From positions 1,054,001 to 1,118,000 of the forward strand of contig NZ_JBHTJH010000004.1 of the NCBI RefSeq assembly GCF_042675645.1: 64,000 nucleotides of DNA, given 5' to 3'. Below the pieces are notes generated by a model. The model was not told the DNA's origin, made no database searches, and saw nothing but the letters and a program-made list of their open reading frames with translations. This document shows positions 51,164 to 61,116 of the stretch, one piece after another; position 1 is the first letter of the stretch, and each line of letters starts with the position of its first letter. The translations under genes and the position numbers were made by a program. The stretch is from Sungkyunkwania multivorans (GTDB lineage Bacteria; Bacteroidota; Bacteroidia; Flavobacteriales; Flavobacteriaceae).

Positions 51164-54016
51164 TTATAATTGAACAGCCCCAAGGCTATTCCCGTAGATG
51201 TCCAGTTCTATGGCCTCCCCTTTTCCAAACTTATTTACCATATCAAGTTGTGTCGCTTTGTCACCAACAACAAGGTAGAACATTTCATCTTCATTCAAAT
51301 ACCTAGCGATCACCTTTTTGAAATCCTCCAAAGACATCTCTACCAATTCTTTTTGATCGACCTCAAGATAGTTCAGCGGTTTCGAGTAGCTACTTATTTG
51401 ATTTAGAATATCCAGTTTCTGCCCAAGTGATTCATAGGCCCTGGTGCTTGCCTTGAGTATTTTCTCTTTTGTCGTTTCAACATCAGCTTCCGAGAAGGTT
51501 TTGCCATAATTTCCTACTAGGTCTTCAATAATTTGCAAAGATGGAAGCGTCGCATTAGCCCGCACGCTGGTTCTTACGAGAAAGGGCGCAATCTCTTTGC
51601 TCGTCCTTATTCTAGAGCCTGCACCGTACGTATATCCCTTTTCTATTCGCAAGGTCTGAAACAGGCGGCCACTTGATCCTCCTCCAAGGATCTCATTGGC
51701 AAATCGTAGGTTGTTAGCATTCGCATCCGTTGCAGATAAAGCCAACTTACCAGCATATATGACCGATTGCTTTGCTCCAGGAACGTCGATGAAGAATATT
51801 TTTCCTGCGTGCGATTCCCTCGGCAATTGAAAAGACGGCAACTCGACCGCCTTCGGCTTCCATTTTTCAGATAAGCCACTCAACGCCTTCTCTACCCTGT
51901 CTTTTTTGACGAAACCAGCAACATGAAATGAGGCTAGCGAAGGTGAAATATAGCCTGAGTAATAATTTTTAAGGTCCTCCAAACTAATGCTTGAAACCGT
52001 TTCCAAGGTGCCAGAGGTTGGAAGGCTAAAAATATGATCATCGCCATAGATAAGCTTATCAAATGCTAGGGATGCAATGGCCGAAGGGTTGGCCTCCCTT
52101 CCCTTCAATCTGGTTTGAAGCGCTTTCTTAAGGCGTTCAAATTCTTGTTTATCCCAACGCGGTTGCAAAAGGATCTCTTCGACCAAGGCAAGGGTTGCTT
52201 CGAAATTCTTCGCTAAGCAATTACCGGCGATGACGATATTTTCTCTGCCGCTGAACATGTTAATATTAGCACCCAACAGACCGATCGCTTCTTCCAGTTC
52301 TGCCGGGGTCCTATTCGCAGTTCCCTCCATCATAAGATCGGTCATCAAATTTGCGACTCCAGACTTTTCCATGGTATCCAATTGATGCCCTCCCTGAATA
52401 GTGATATTAAAATTGACCAAGGGCACTTCATCACTAAAGATGCCATAGAGCTCCATTCCGTTGGGAAGACTGCTTGTCCATATTTCGGGGGCTTTGAACA
52501 ATGGCAAATCTCCAAAATCAGGTTCCGAACGATCGATCTTTGTCTTTGTCTTTTCATAGACCGCTTCTTCACCTTGAGAGACTTCCTCGCTGGCGACATC
52601 CGCTACGATCTTTTCTTGCCAGACCGCTGCCTCGGATGCATCGGTCACTGCAAGACCGACCTGCCCTTTGGGTACAACACTGGTCATCACGAAGTGTTTT
52701 CCCTTTATATATTGATCAAACACACGCATCACATCTTCTTTAGTGACAGCATTCGTTAGCTGTGCCGCCTTAGTGATGTAGCTTGGGTCGCCGGCATATT
52801 CATTATCCTGAGCTAATTGAAACGCTTTGTTTAGAATGGTACTTACCCCATTGTAGAGGTCAGTCTCTAACTCGGCCTTGATACGCTTCAGCTCATTATC
52901 TGAAAAACGGTTGGTTTCAAATTGCTTTAACGCTTCATCTAGGGCGACCTTTACCGAATCCAGATCGCTCGATGCATTGGCCCTGACGCGGATAACGAAC
53001 TCTCCTGCGAGCTCGCTACTCCTATTATAACTGCTTGCATTTGGTGCTAATTTCTTTTCTTCTACAATTGTTTTGTAAATCGGTGATCTTTTACTTCCAC
53101 TTAATAACTCACCTAGAATATTCAATGCATACTCATCTTTATGATAGGATTCAACAGTAGGAAATACTAATCGTAGTTCGGGTAGCTTGGCGAAATTATC
53201 TTCGAAATAAAGCGACTTTGTCTCGGTCAATGCCACAGGCTGCGGAGATAGGCGTGATACTTCGGGGCCTTTTCTTATTTCTCCAAACCACTTCTTTACA
53301 GATTCTTTGGTCTCGGCGATATCGATATCTCCTGCAATGACCAATGTGGCATTGCCTGCACCGTAAAATTGCTCGTAAAACTCCTTTACGTCTTCGAGCG
53401 TAGCAGCTTGAAGATCTGGCAATGAACCGATCACCGTCCAATTATAGGGATGTCCCTCTGGATATAGGTGTTTTCTGATGATCTCATTGGTATATCCATA
53501 GGGTGCATTATCTACACGCTGTCGTTTCTCGTTTTTTACCACTTGTTTTTCTCTTTCTAACGCCTCCTCAGTGACGGTATTGATCATATATCCCAAACGA
53601 TCGGAATCTATCCACATGATCTTTTCAAATGCATCTTTGGGAACGACCTCGTAGTAGATGGTGCCATCGCTCCAGGTGCCACCATTTCTACTTCCACCCC
53701 ACTCTGGAATCACTTTTCTATTGGCACCTCGAGGTACATTTTCCGAGTCATTGAATGACATGTGCTCAAAGAAATGGGCGAAGCCCGTCCTTCCAGGCTT
53801 TTCGCGATTGGACCCTACATGGATCACTGTGGCCACGGCCACGATCGGGTCCGAACTATCTTTATGCAAAACCACCTCTAGCCCATTGTCTAGCGTGAAT
53901 TTTTCATAATCTATCGCAAAGGTGTTTCCTTGTTCTGTTTTCTTTTCTGAAGAACACGAAAGAAAACAAATCCCTAGCATAATGCATGCTAAGAAAGTGA
54001 ATGGCGGCTTTCTCAT
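51164..54016 (-). CDS. M16 family zinc protease, lipoprotein
   Basis: 950 residues from the ATG at 54016 (MRKPPFTFLACIMLG), which gives a lipobox CFLSC; the ORF's earlier start would put nine polar residues in front. The inverted zinc motif HFFEH lies near residue 78, with the distal Glu in ALEREKQVVKNEKRQ. A second M16 half (about 490-950), with NGMELYGIFSDEVPLVNFNI, lacks the HxxEH motif, as usual. It is a periplasmic or surface-anchored peptidase similar to pitrilysin-type enzymes. Confidence 0.9.
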   Translation of the reverse strand: MRKPPFTFLACIMLGICFLSCSSEKKTEQGNTFAIDYEKFTLDNGLEVVLHKDSSDPIVAVATVIHVGSNREKPGRTGFAHFFEHMSFNDSENVPRGANRKVIPEWGGSRNGGTWSDGTIYYEVVPKDAFEKIMWIDSDRLGYMINTVTEEALEREKQVVKNEKRQRVDNAPYGYTNEIIRKHLYPEGHPYNWTVIGSLPDLQAATLEDVKEFYEQFYGAGNATLVIAGDIDIAETKESVKKWFGEIRKGPEVSRLSPQPVALTETKSLYFEDNFAKLPELRLVFPTVESYHKDEYALNILGELLSGSKRSPIYKTIVEEKKLAPNASSYNRSSELAGEFVIRVRANASSDLDSVKVALDEALKQFETNRFSDNELKRIKAELETDLYNGVSTILNKAFQLAQDNEYAGDPSYITKAAQLTNAVTKEDVMRVFDQYIKGKHFVMTSVVPKGQVGLAVTDASEAAVWQEKIVADVASEEVSQGEEAVYEKTKTKIDRSEPDFGDLPLFKAPEIWTSSLPNGMELYGIFSDEVPLVNFNITIQGGHQLDTMEKSGVANLMTDLMMEGTANRTPAELEEAIGLLGANINMFSGRENIVIAGNCLAKNFEATLALVEEILLQPRWDKQEFERLKKALQTRLKGREANPSAIASLAFDKLIYGDDHIFSLPTSGTLETVSSISLEDLKNYYSGYISPSLASFHVAGFVKKDRVEKALSGLSEKWKPKAVELPSFQLPRESHAGKIFFIDVPGAKQSVIYAGKLALSATDANANNLRFANEILGGGSSGRLFQTLRIEKGYTYGAGSRIRTSKEIAPFLVRTSVRANATLPSLQIIEDLVGNYGKTFSEADVETTKEKILKASTRAYESLGQKLDILNQISSYSKPLNYLEVDQKELVEMSLEDFKKVIARYLNEDEMFYLVVGDKATQLDMVNKFGKGEAIELDIYGNSLGAVQL

Positions 54017-54096
54017 TGTTGATCGGTTGGTGATTAATATCATTTGAAGATACTCAGAAGCTAAAGAAAACCGCTTACAATAAGTGTTAAAAACTG

Positions 54097-55281
54097 TTAG
54101 ATCCCACGTCGTTCCTTTTCCTTTTTTAGAAGGTCCAATTCTCTGGTAGTTTGTCCAGCGACCGAGGTGTTCTCTTGAGCTCTTCGTATTAAATAGGGCA
54201 TCACATCCTTGACAGGACCAAATGGAATCAACTTTACACTATTGTAGCCTTCCGCAGCTAAATTGAAGGTGAGATGGTCGCTCATTCCCAAGAGTTGGCC
54301 AAACCAAATGCGATGATCGTTGTTTGCAATACCCAAATCGCGCATGAGCTCCATTGCTAGATAGTTACTTGCTTCATTATGCGAACCAACAAATAATGAG
54401 AAAACGTCGAGGTCATTCATTATATAGGCCATCACCTTGTTAAAGTTCTCATCGGTTGCTTGTTTACTTGCGCAGATAGGGTTCTGATATCCTTTCTCCT
54501 TGGCACGCTCTGCCTCTTTTTCCATATAGGCGCCACGCACGATCTTCAAACCGACTTTAAAACCATCGGTTTTCGCTTTTTCGTGCAATTTTTTTACATA
54601 ATCCATACGATCCCATCGGTAGCATTGCACTGTATTGAAGATATAGGCTTTTTCTTCGTTGTAACGTCGCATCATCTTCTCTACCAACTCATCTGCTGCA
54701 TCTTGCATCCAACTCTCTTCACCATCGATCAGCAAATACACCTCACAGGCTGCTGCGCGCTGGCAAATGGCGTCGATGCGGTTTTCAATGCGCTGCCATT
54801 CCTGTTGTTCCTTATCGGATAGATCTCCTTGCTCGGTAACCTTTTGCCAGAGGGCAAATCTTCCTAAAGCTGTGGGTTTCAGTACAGCAAAGGAGATCGC
54901 ATCTTTGTTCTTTGCAAATTCGATCAGGGAGATCTTCTTTTGCATAGCGGCATCGAATTGTGACTCCTCTTCTTTTCCTTCTACAGAATAATCCAAAATA
55001 GCGCTTACGCCATAGTCATACATCCTGTCTACCAATTGAAGGCAGTCGTCCTCGGTAGTACCACCACAGAAATGGTCGAATACTGTAGCACGTATCAATC
55101 CTTCTACTGGCAGATGTGCCTTCAGCGCGAAGTTGGTTACCGCTGTACCAATGCGAACCAAAGGTTCGTTCGCAATCATCTTGAACAAAAAATAGGCTCT
55201 TTCTAATTCAGAATCTTTTTTGAGCGCAAAGGCTTTTTCGGTATTGTCAAAAATTCTATCCATTAATTGCTGATTTCGCAA
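54097..55281 (-). CDS. Proline dehydrogenase
   Basis: 394 residues, monofunctional PutA-type barrel. VGLKIVRGAYMEKE (FAD and substrate Arg), FLLIDGEE-like YLLIDGEES, and the C-terminal YLIRRAQENTSVAGQ with the paired Arg that bind proline carboxylate. It oxidises proline to pyrroline-5-carboxylate with FAD and passes electrons to quinone. The P5C dehydrogenase gene is not in the window. The start ATG reads MRNQQLMDRIFDNTEKAF. Confidence 0.93.
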   Translation of the reverse strand: MRNQQLMDRIFDNTEKAFALKKDSELERAYFLFKMIANEPLVRIGTAVTNFALKAHLPVEGLIRATVFDHFCGGTTEDDCLQLVDRMYDYGVSAILDYSVEGKEEESQFDAAMQKKISLIEFAKNKDAISFAVLKPTALGRFALWQKVTEQGDLSDKEQQEWQRIENRIDAICQRAAACEVYLLIDGEESWMQDAADELVEKMMRRYNEEKAYIFNTVQCYRWDRMDYVKKLHEKAKTDGFKVGLKIVRGAYMEKEAERAKEKGYQNPICASKQATDENFNKVMAYIMNDLDVFSLFVGSHNEASNYLAMELMRDLGIANNDHRIWFGQLLGMSDHLTFNLAAEGYNSVKLIPFGPVKDVMPYLIRRAQENTSVAGQTTRELDLLKKEKERRGI

Positions 55282-55417
55282 TGCAAATATAGTTGAAGGG
55301 CATTTATTTTTTTACCGAAAAAGGTGTTAATTTGCTCTCGAAATCAACAAGGCGGTTGTTTCTTTTATTTCATTCCTGAAAGTAGTCCCGACTGCCCTAT
55401 TAACGACAACACTTTAG

Positions 55418-56485
55418 ATGACCTCGATACGATCCAATGATTACTTCGTTCACTTTAATGAGCATAGTTATGAAGCACTGAACAAGCACTTGGCCGCTAG
55501 CAATTATTCTAAGGTGTTCATTTTGGTGGATAGTAATACGCACGAGCTTTGCTTGCCCACTTTCTTGTCGTATGTTACTACCACTTTCGAAATTGAGATC
55601 ATAGAGATCGAAGCAGGCGAGCACTTCAAGAACATCGAAACTTGCGTGGGGGTGTGGAACGCCATGTCCGAATTGGATGGCGACCGAAAGGCATTGATGA
55701 TCAATGTTGGTGGAGGTGTCGTTACCGACCTTGGAGGTTTTGTGGCCTCTACCTTTAAGAGAGGAATCGATTATATCAATGTGCCCACGACCTTACTCTC
55801 TATGGTAGATGCCTCGGTTGGAGGAAAAACAGGCATCGACCTTGGAACTTTGAAAAACCAGATCGGCGTGATCAACACTCCTAAAATGGTGATGATCGAC
55901 ACCAATTATCTCGCCACATTGCCACAGAATGAAATGAGAAGCGGTTTGGCTGAAATGTTGAAACACGGATTGATCTACGATGAGGCCTATTGGAAAAAAA
56001 TGATCGACCTTGCTTCAATAACGACAGATGACCTAGACAGCCTGATCCATGAATCGGTGATGATCAAAAATCATGTGGTAACGGTAGACCCCACTGAACA
56101 GGGGTTAAGGAAGACGTTGAATTATGGACATACGCTGGGTCATGCCATCGAATCCTACTTTTTATCAAATGATGATAAGACCGATCTGTTACATGGCGAA
56201 GCCATCGCCATCGGTATGGTCTTGGCAACCTATATCTCGCACAAGCAGGAAGGCTTTCCGAAGGACAAACTAGACGAGATAAAGAACGTGATCAAGGGGC
56301 TATACGAGCCGGTTAGTTTCACAGCAAAGGACATCCAAGAGATCATCGAACTTTTGAAGTACGATAAGAAGAACTCGCATGGCAATATCAACTTTGTGTT
56401 ACTTTCGGATATAGGTAAGACATTAATTGACAAAAAAGTATCTAACAATCTTATTTTGAGCGCTTTCGAGTATTATTCGAAATAA
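55418..56485 (+). CDS. aroB: 3-dehydroquinate synthase
   Basis: 355 residues. NAD-binding GGGVVTDLGGFVASTFKRGI (about 98-117) and PTTLLSMVDASVGGKTGID with the catalytic Lys; zinc ligands in GLAEMLKHG, NYGHTLGHAIE and LLHGEAIAIGM. It makes 3-dehydroquinate from DAHP in the shikimate pathway. It is divergent from proline dehydrogenase, with 136 bases between the starts. Confidence 0.95.
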   Translation: MTSIRSNDYFVHFNEHSYEALNKHLAASNYSKVFILVDSNTHELCLPTFLSYVTTTFEIEIIEIEAGEHFKNIETCVGVWNAMSELDGDRKALMINVGGGVVTDLGGFVASTFKRGIDYINVPTTLLSMVDASVGGKTGIDLGTLKNQIGVINTPKMVMIDTNYLATLPQNEMRSGLAEMLKHGLIYDEAYWKKMIDLASITTDDLDSLIHESVMIKNHVVTVDPTEQGLRKTLNYGHTLGHAIESYFLSNDDKTDLLHGEAIAIGMVLATYISHKQEGFPKDKLDEIKNVIKGLYEPVSFTAKDIQEIIELLKYDKKNSHGNINFVLLSDIGKTLIDKKVSNNLILSAFEYYSK

Positions 56486-56626
56486 TTTGGAACACATAAA
56501 CTTATATCATTTTAAAATTAATCGTAATTTTATAAGGACGGGAATTCTTTTTAATACACCGACCTTTACGAAAGAGCTTTTTTTTCGAAGACTATTTAGA
56601 AATCACTAACCCTAAGAACTATTTCT

Positions 56627-56911
56627 ATGCTTCGTAAGATCGTTGACCACAGAAAATTAACCCCTGAGATACTACAGCTACTCATGGAGAAGTATCCAGA
56701 TGGATATGGGGATAATGACATTATTACCTTTGAGGACCATCACAACCACGTCATTGAGGCTGTAGAGGTCAAGACAGATGATACGGTCTATCTTGTAAAG
56801 ATCCACAGCAAGCTACATTACACGATGACCAATTTCGATCAGGATACACCTATCGAGGTCATCAATGCCGATGAAAATGCTGGCATGGTAACCATCGATG
56901 ATGACGAATAG
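56627..56911 (+). CDS. Small acidic conserved protein
   Basis: 94 residues, acidic, no signal peptide. ILQLLMEKYPDGYGDNDIITF and HHNHVIEAVEVKTDDTVYLVKI are distinct blocks, with an acidic tail TIDDDE. It looks like a small folded alpha/beta protein that I have only seen as hypothetical in flavobacteria. Its gene ends 28 bases from the convergent DinB gene. Confidence 0.65.
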   Translation: MLRKIVDHRKLTPEILQLLMEKYPDGYGDNDIITFEDHHNHVIEAVEVKTDDTVYLVKIHSKLHYTMTNFDQDTPIEVINADENAGMVTIDDDE

Positions 56912-56939
56912 AAGAACTTGCCTGTGTCCTCTGTCCTTT

Positions 56940-57455
56940 CTAGAGATACCTTTCCTGTATCACTTTTTGATGGTGCCTTTGATGACCAGAGATCACAAAA
57001 CCCAAGGCCCTTACCGACATTTGCGTTTTATTCGCCGTTCCAATGGCGAGCAACATTTCATCGGTAAAATTTTCAAAAAGATGAATGCCCGCATTCCTAA
57101 CGGCCGTATATTCCTCAATCAAACTGTGCTTGTCTCGATGCTGGGCATCGGAGGTCGCAACATAGTTGTCTTGCTCAAATCCTGGGATATCCGTCCTATC
57201 CTTTCTTGAAAAACGCAGGGCGCGATACTGAAAGACCCGTTCGGCATCGATAAGGTGCAATACTAATTGCGCAATGGTCCATTTTCCCTCGGCATAGGCA
57301 TATTGCCATTTATCTTCAGGTATGGCCTCTAAAAAATTGACGAATTCGTCTCTTCCTTTCTTTAAGGCGGTTACCAAGTCCGTCTCACCCAGCGCCTCAA
57401 TATATGGCGCGTAGTACGGATGGTACTCAGACGATTGTAGTTGTGATGTTTTCAT
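56940..57455 (-). CDS. DinB/YfiT-like four-helix protein
   Basis: 171 residues. The pattern of the DinB superfamily is clear: YAEGKWTIAQLVLHLIDAERVF (first metal His) and the final GHQRHHQKVIQERYL with two more His, the usual three-His metal site. The family includes metal-dependent thiol transferases such as bacillithiol S-transferases; the thiol here is unknown. Its ATG overlaps the upstream gene stop (ATGA). Confidence 0.87.
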   Translation of the reverse strand: MKTSQLQSSEYHPYYAPYIEALGETDLVTALKKGRDEFVNFLEAIPEDKWQYAYAEGKWTIAQLVLHLIDAERVFQYRALRFSRKDRTDIPGFEQDNYVATSDAQHRDKHSLIEEYTAVRNAGIHLFENFTDEMLLAIGTANKTQMSVRALGFVISGHQRHHQKVIQERYL

Positions 57456-57883
57456 AATCGAATAAAAAAATCAAAGATTCTTTCTAATATTGAACTCTTC
57501 TGTCTCGGGCCTTGATCATTGACATCCGAAATCCAAAAACCGCAGACATTACAAATAACATTGCTATCATAAATCACTCTTCCTGAAGAATATTGATCCA
57601 ATCCTGCAATCTGACTTCCTTTTGAAGAACTATTATTTAGAACTTCGACCCTATCTCGTCTCAATTTGGAAGAACCACATCTAGGACAAGAATGCGTATC
57701 ATCTTTCTTTTTTTTTTCTGTCAACAGGCGTTCAAGATATTCGATATTCATACCTCTTTTTTGAAACAGATAATTTTCGATTACCTCTTGAGTGGGCTTC
57801 GTATAAGACTTACTTTTATACTTATAGAAATAAGCAAGCTCTCTATGATCCAAGGAATTAAGGAAGTCGATTGTTTTGCTCAT
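57452..57883 (-). CDS. Zinc-ribbon hypothetical protein
   Basis: 143 residues from the ATG at 57883 (MSKTIDFLNSLDHREL); the longer reading to 57982 would overlap the ppc stop. Two CxxC knuckles, CPRCG near residue 69 and CNVCG near 113, form a zinc ribbon. No enzyme motif. The C-terminus is amphipathic (ILERIFDFFIRL). It sits between ppc and the DinB gene and overlaps the latter by four bases. Confidence 0.68.
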   Translation of the reverse strand: MSKTIDFLNSLDHRELAYFYKYKSKSYTKPTQEVIENYLFQKRGMNIEYLERLLTEKKKKDDTHSCPRCGSSKLRRDRVEVLNNSSSKGSQIAGLDQYSSGRVIYDSNVICNVCGFWISDVNDQGPRQKSSILERIFDFFIRL

Positions 57884-57893
57884 ATTATATTTG

Positions 57894-60488
57894 TTATGCC
57901 GAATTCCTACTGGCATTGATATTTCCAAAGAGCGATCGGGTGACCATCTTCTCATAGATCTCCATCCTCTTTTTATCCGCACCTTTTTCTTTACTCATGT
58001 CTTGTACCTTTTTCAAGGCAAATTGCTGAATGGTCAATAACGGCAACACAATGCGCTCGCGCATTTGTATGGATGCCTTTGCCGCTAATTGATTCTCCAT
58101 CAATTGCGAATAGCCAGTCAACTTGAGCAATAACTTCTTTGTCAGTTGATATTCTTCGTAGATCAACTTCCAGAAATCACCAAACTCCTCATCTTCTTGC
58201 ATATAGGCCGTGAGCTTGAAAAACGATTTGGTGAGGCTCATCATACTGTTTTCCAATAGCGTTCTAAAGAACTTGGAATTTTCATAGAGCGACTTCACCT
58301 TATAGAACTCTCCCTTTTCTTCAAATGCCTTCAAAGCGGTGCCTACGCCATAAAAACCAGGAACGTTCTGCTTCAATTGGCTCCAGCTTCCTACGAAGGG
58401 GATGGCACGTAAGTCCGAAAAGTTCAAGGTGTCACTTTTCCCTCGTTTGGCGGGACGGCTACCGATGTTGGTCTTGGCGTAGTATTTAAGCGTACTCATG
58501 CGCTCTAGATATGGCAAGAATTTTGGGTGATTTTTAAAATCTACATAGGTCTGATAACTGATATTGGCCAATTGCTGCATGGTCTCTTTGTCCTCTCCGA
58601 CAAACGCCTCTTTGGAATCATTGAATACCTCATTGGCAATACCCGAACTTAGTAATTGCTCCAAGTTATACTGGCATGACTCGGGCGTACCAAAATTAGA
58701 ACTTATCGTTTGGCCTTGAACAGTTAGCTGAATTTCTTCATGTTCTACGGTACTTCCCAAGGAAGCATAGAACTTATGGGTCTTACCACCACCTCTAGCT
58801 GGTGGTCCTCCTCTACCATCGAAGAAAACGACGGTGACGTCATATTTTCTAGAAACCTCTGTCAAGGCCTCTTTCGCTTTAAAAATACTCCAGTTGGCCA
58901 TCAAATATCCACCATCTTTAGTACCATCGGAAAATCCAAGCATGATCGTTTGCTTATTTCCCCTGCTTTTTAGGTGTGCAGCATAGGCTGGATTGGTATA
59001 AAGCTCCTCCATCACTTGGTGTGCTACCTGCAAATCGGGCACTGTCTCAAATAAAGGAACGATATCCGCTGTTGGTTGCTCCCAATCACATAGATGCAAC
59101 ATCGCGAAAACTTCCATTACATTCAGCACACTGCCATTATTACTAATGATGTAGCGATTGCATCCTCGTTCTCCATTGGTCTGCTGAATACTTTTCATCG
59201 CATGGATAGAGCCCAAGGTCGACTTGGCCATTTCGTCTTCCAAATCGTTGTACGCAATACTGCCCTTTACATTTTGAAGTACCGCTATCTGTTCTGCTTC
59301 TGAGCGTTGCTCATAGTCATCAGGGAAGATCCCAAGCTTTTGCTTTCGAGTTTCGGCTACCAGACTAAGCATTACCTTGTGGTGAATGCGTGAATCTTGG
59401 CGAATGTCTAAAGCTGCAAAGTGAAAGCCGAAGAGCTTTACCTTGTTGATCAGATCATCTACCTCGCTTAAGAATAAGGATTGATGTTTCTCTATAAGGG
59501 TTTCCTTGATCTGCTGCAGCTGTTTTTCAAATTCGTCGAGGTGAATTTGTTTTTTTGGTTTGGATAAGAAAGTATTCTCATATAGTTTGAGCTCTAGGTC
59601 CGCTATCGGTCCTTCTACCCCTTCAAAGGTCAAGCGTCTTTTGAGTTTTCGCACGTCGCGATAATAATTCTTTAAGGCGGTGCTTCGCAGGCGTGCAGCA
59701 GTCTTTAAAGTAATATCAGTGGTCACAAACGGATTTCCATCCCTGTCACCACCGGGCCAAAAACCTAAATTGATGATCTCATTCGCCGGTTGCCCTCCAT
59801 CAAATATGTTTTGCTGTATATAATTGTATATCTTACTTACGGAATGATAAAATACATTTTCCAAGTACCACACAAGATTCACAGCTTCATCGAAAGGTGT
59901 GGGTTTTTGCTTCTTAAAGAATGGTGTTTTTCCCAACTGCGCCAATAGTTTTCTTATGGTTACGAGATCATCCCGCTCTATTGCCAAGGCGAGATCGGTA
60001 ATGATACCTAGGACGGTTCCTGGATAAAATTGTGTGGGGTGTGCCGTTAGTACTGGCCGTACGTTGAAATGCTCTAAGTACTCCTTCAATTCTTGGGTCT
60101 TCCCTTTATCTTCAGCCTCTTCTTTGACGCTACGCAGCGTACCACGACCGTCCATATTGTTCACAATGCTAAAGGAAGCGTCTTCGATCGCATCAAATAG
60201 TACCACCTGTCTTTCTATATATTGTATAAACCTGAACAGCAAGTTCATGATCTCCTCTTCCGTTGCATCGTCGCTGTAGCGTTTAAAGAATGCCTCTATA
60301 ATTTCTGTCGGGTTCAAATTGTTGCGATAGCCACGCTCACATTCTTCGCTGAACAATGGCAACAACACCCCCGTATTGGTGATCTCGTCGAATGGCAGGG
60401 TGATGAAGATAGAGTTGTATATCTGGTATTTGGCAAGCACATGTTGCTTGAAACGTTCAATTCTTGGTTTTCGTAGCATATTGGTCAA
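57894..60488 (-). CDS. ppc: Phosphoenolpyruvate carboxylase
   Basis: 864 residues. Catalytic His in RPVLTAHPTQFYPG (about 153), a GFWPGGDRDGNPFV block, LGFSDGTKDGGYLMANW with the active-site Lys, and the Gly-rich FFDGRGGPPARGGG loop. It carboxylates PEP to oxaloacetate to replenish the TCA cycle. The N-terminus may begin at 60488 (MTNMLRKPRIE) or three codons later. The sequence is of the shorter bacterial form. A bidirectional terminator lies upstream. Confidence 0.93.
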   Translation of the reverse strand: MTNMLRKPRIERFKQHVLAKYQIYNSIFITLPFDEITNTGVLLPLFSEECERGYRNNLNPTEIIEAFFKRYSDDATEEEIMNLLFRFIQYIERQVVLFDAIEDASFSIVNNMDGRGTLRSVKEEAEDKGKTQELKEYLEHFNVRPVLTAHPTQFYPGTVLGIITDLALAIERDDLVTIRKLLAQLGKTPFFKKQKPTPFDEAVNLVWYLENVFYHSVSKIYNYIQQNIFDGGQPANEIINLGFWPGGDRDGNPFVTTDITLKTAARLRSTALKNYYRDVRKLKRRLTFEGVEGPIADLELKLYENTFLSKPKKQIHLDEFEKQLQQIKETLIEKHQSLFLSEVDDLINKVKLFGFHFAALDIRQDSRIHHKVMLSLVAETRKQKLGIFPDDYEQRSEAEQIAVLQNVKGSIAYNDLEDEMAKSTLGSIHAMKSIQQTNGERGCNRYIISNNGSVLNVMEVFAMLHLCDWEQPTADIVPLFETVPDLQVAHQVMEELYTNPAYAAHLKSRGNKQTIMLGFSDGTKDGGYLMANWSIFKAKEALTEVSRKYDVTVVFFDGRGGPPARGGGKTHKFYASLGSTVEHEEIQLTVQGQTISSNFGTPESCQYNLEQLLSSGIANEVFNDSKEAFVGEDKETMQQLANISYQTYVDFKNHPKFLPYLERMSTLKYYAKTNIGSRPAKRGKSDTLNFSDLRAIPFVGSWSQLKQNVPGFYGVGTALKAFEEKGEFYKVKSLYENSKFFRTLLENSMMSLTKSFFKLTAYMQEDEEFGDFWKLIYEEYQLTKKLLLKLTGYSQLMENQLAAKASIQMRERIVLPLLTIQQFALKKVQDMSKEKGADKKRMEIYEKMVTRSLFGNINASRNSA

Positions 60489-60517
60489 TTAATTTTCGGC
60501 AATGAAATTACTAAAAA

Positions 60518-60547
60518 AACCCGCTAACAAATCCTTGCTAGCGGGTT
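60518..60547 (-). terminator. Terminator after the Lrp-type gene
   Basis: AACCCGCTA / TAGCGGGTT, nine pairs, loop of 12 with an internal pair possible. On the minus strand it is followed by seven Ts; on the plus strand by three. It insulates ppc from the upstream regulator gene. Confidence 0.85.
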
Positions 60548-60570
60548 TTTATAAGGATTTGTTATAAATA

Positions 60571-61050
60571 TTACAATTCGTTAAAAATAGAGTGCATTAA
60601 ACGTTTTTTATCGTTGATGCTTTCTTCGAGGGAGATCATCGTTTCCGTCCTGGAGACTCCTTCAATATCATCGATCATAAAGATGATATCTTTAGCGTGC
60701 TTGGTATCTTTTGCCCTCACTTTACAGAAAATATTGAACTTTCCTGTTGTGATATGCGCTACCGTTACATAGGGAATTTCATTGATACGCTCGAGCACAA
60801 ACTTCGTTTGATGCGTCTTCTCTAAGAAGATCCCTACATATGCAATAAAGGAATATCCTAATTTTACATAATCTAGCGTTAATGAAGAACCTCTGATGAT
60901 TCCTGCTTCTTCCATCTTTTTCACTCTCACATGCACGGTCCCAGCTGATATCAAAAGTTTTTTAGCAATATCTGTAAATGGAACACGAGTGTTGTCGATC
61001 AACATATCTAATATTTGATGATCGATCTCGTCTAGCTTGAATTTGGCCAT
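60571..61050 (-). CDS. Lrp/AsnC family regulator
   Basis: 159 residues from MAKFKLDEIDHQIL; the reading could extend to 61104 but the first 18 codons are T-rich and unlikely. N-terminal winged helix-turn-helix (DNTRVPFTDIAKKLLIS..VHVRVKKME), then the RAM ligand domain (SFIAYVGIFLE, AHITTGKFNIFCKV). It probably senses an amino acid. It lies upstream of ppc, separated by a terminator, and 66 bases downstream of the M14 gene stop. Confidence 0.88.
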   Translation of the reverse strand: MAKFKLDEIDHQILDMLIDNTRVPFTDIAKKLLISAGTVHVRVKKMEEAGIIRGSSLTLDYVKLGYSFIAYVGIFLEKTHQTKFVLERINEIPYVTVAHITTGKFNIFCKVRAKDTKHAKDIIFMIDDIEGVSRTETMISLEESINDKKRLMHSIFNEL

Positions 61051-61116
61051 ATTTTTTACTCTCATAATTTTATGAATAATGCAAAGAAAAGTAAAAAAAA
61101 CCAATAATTCTCTATC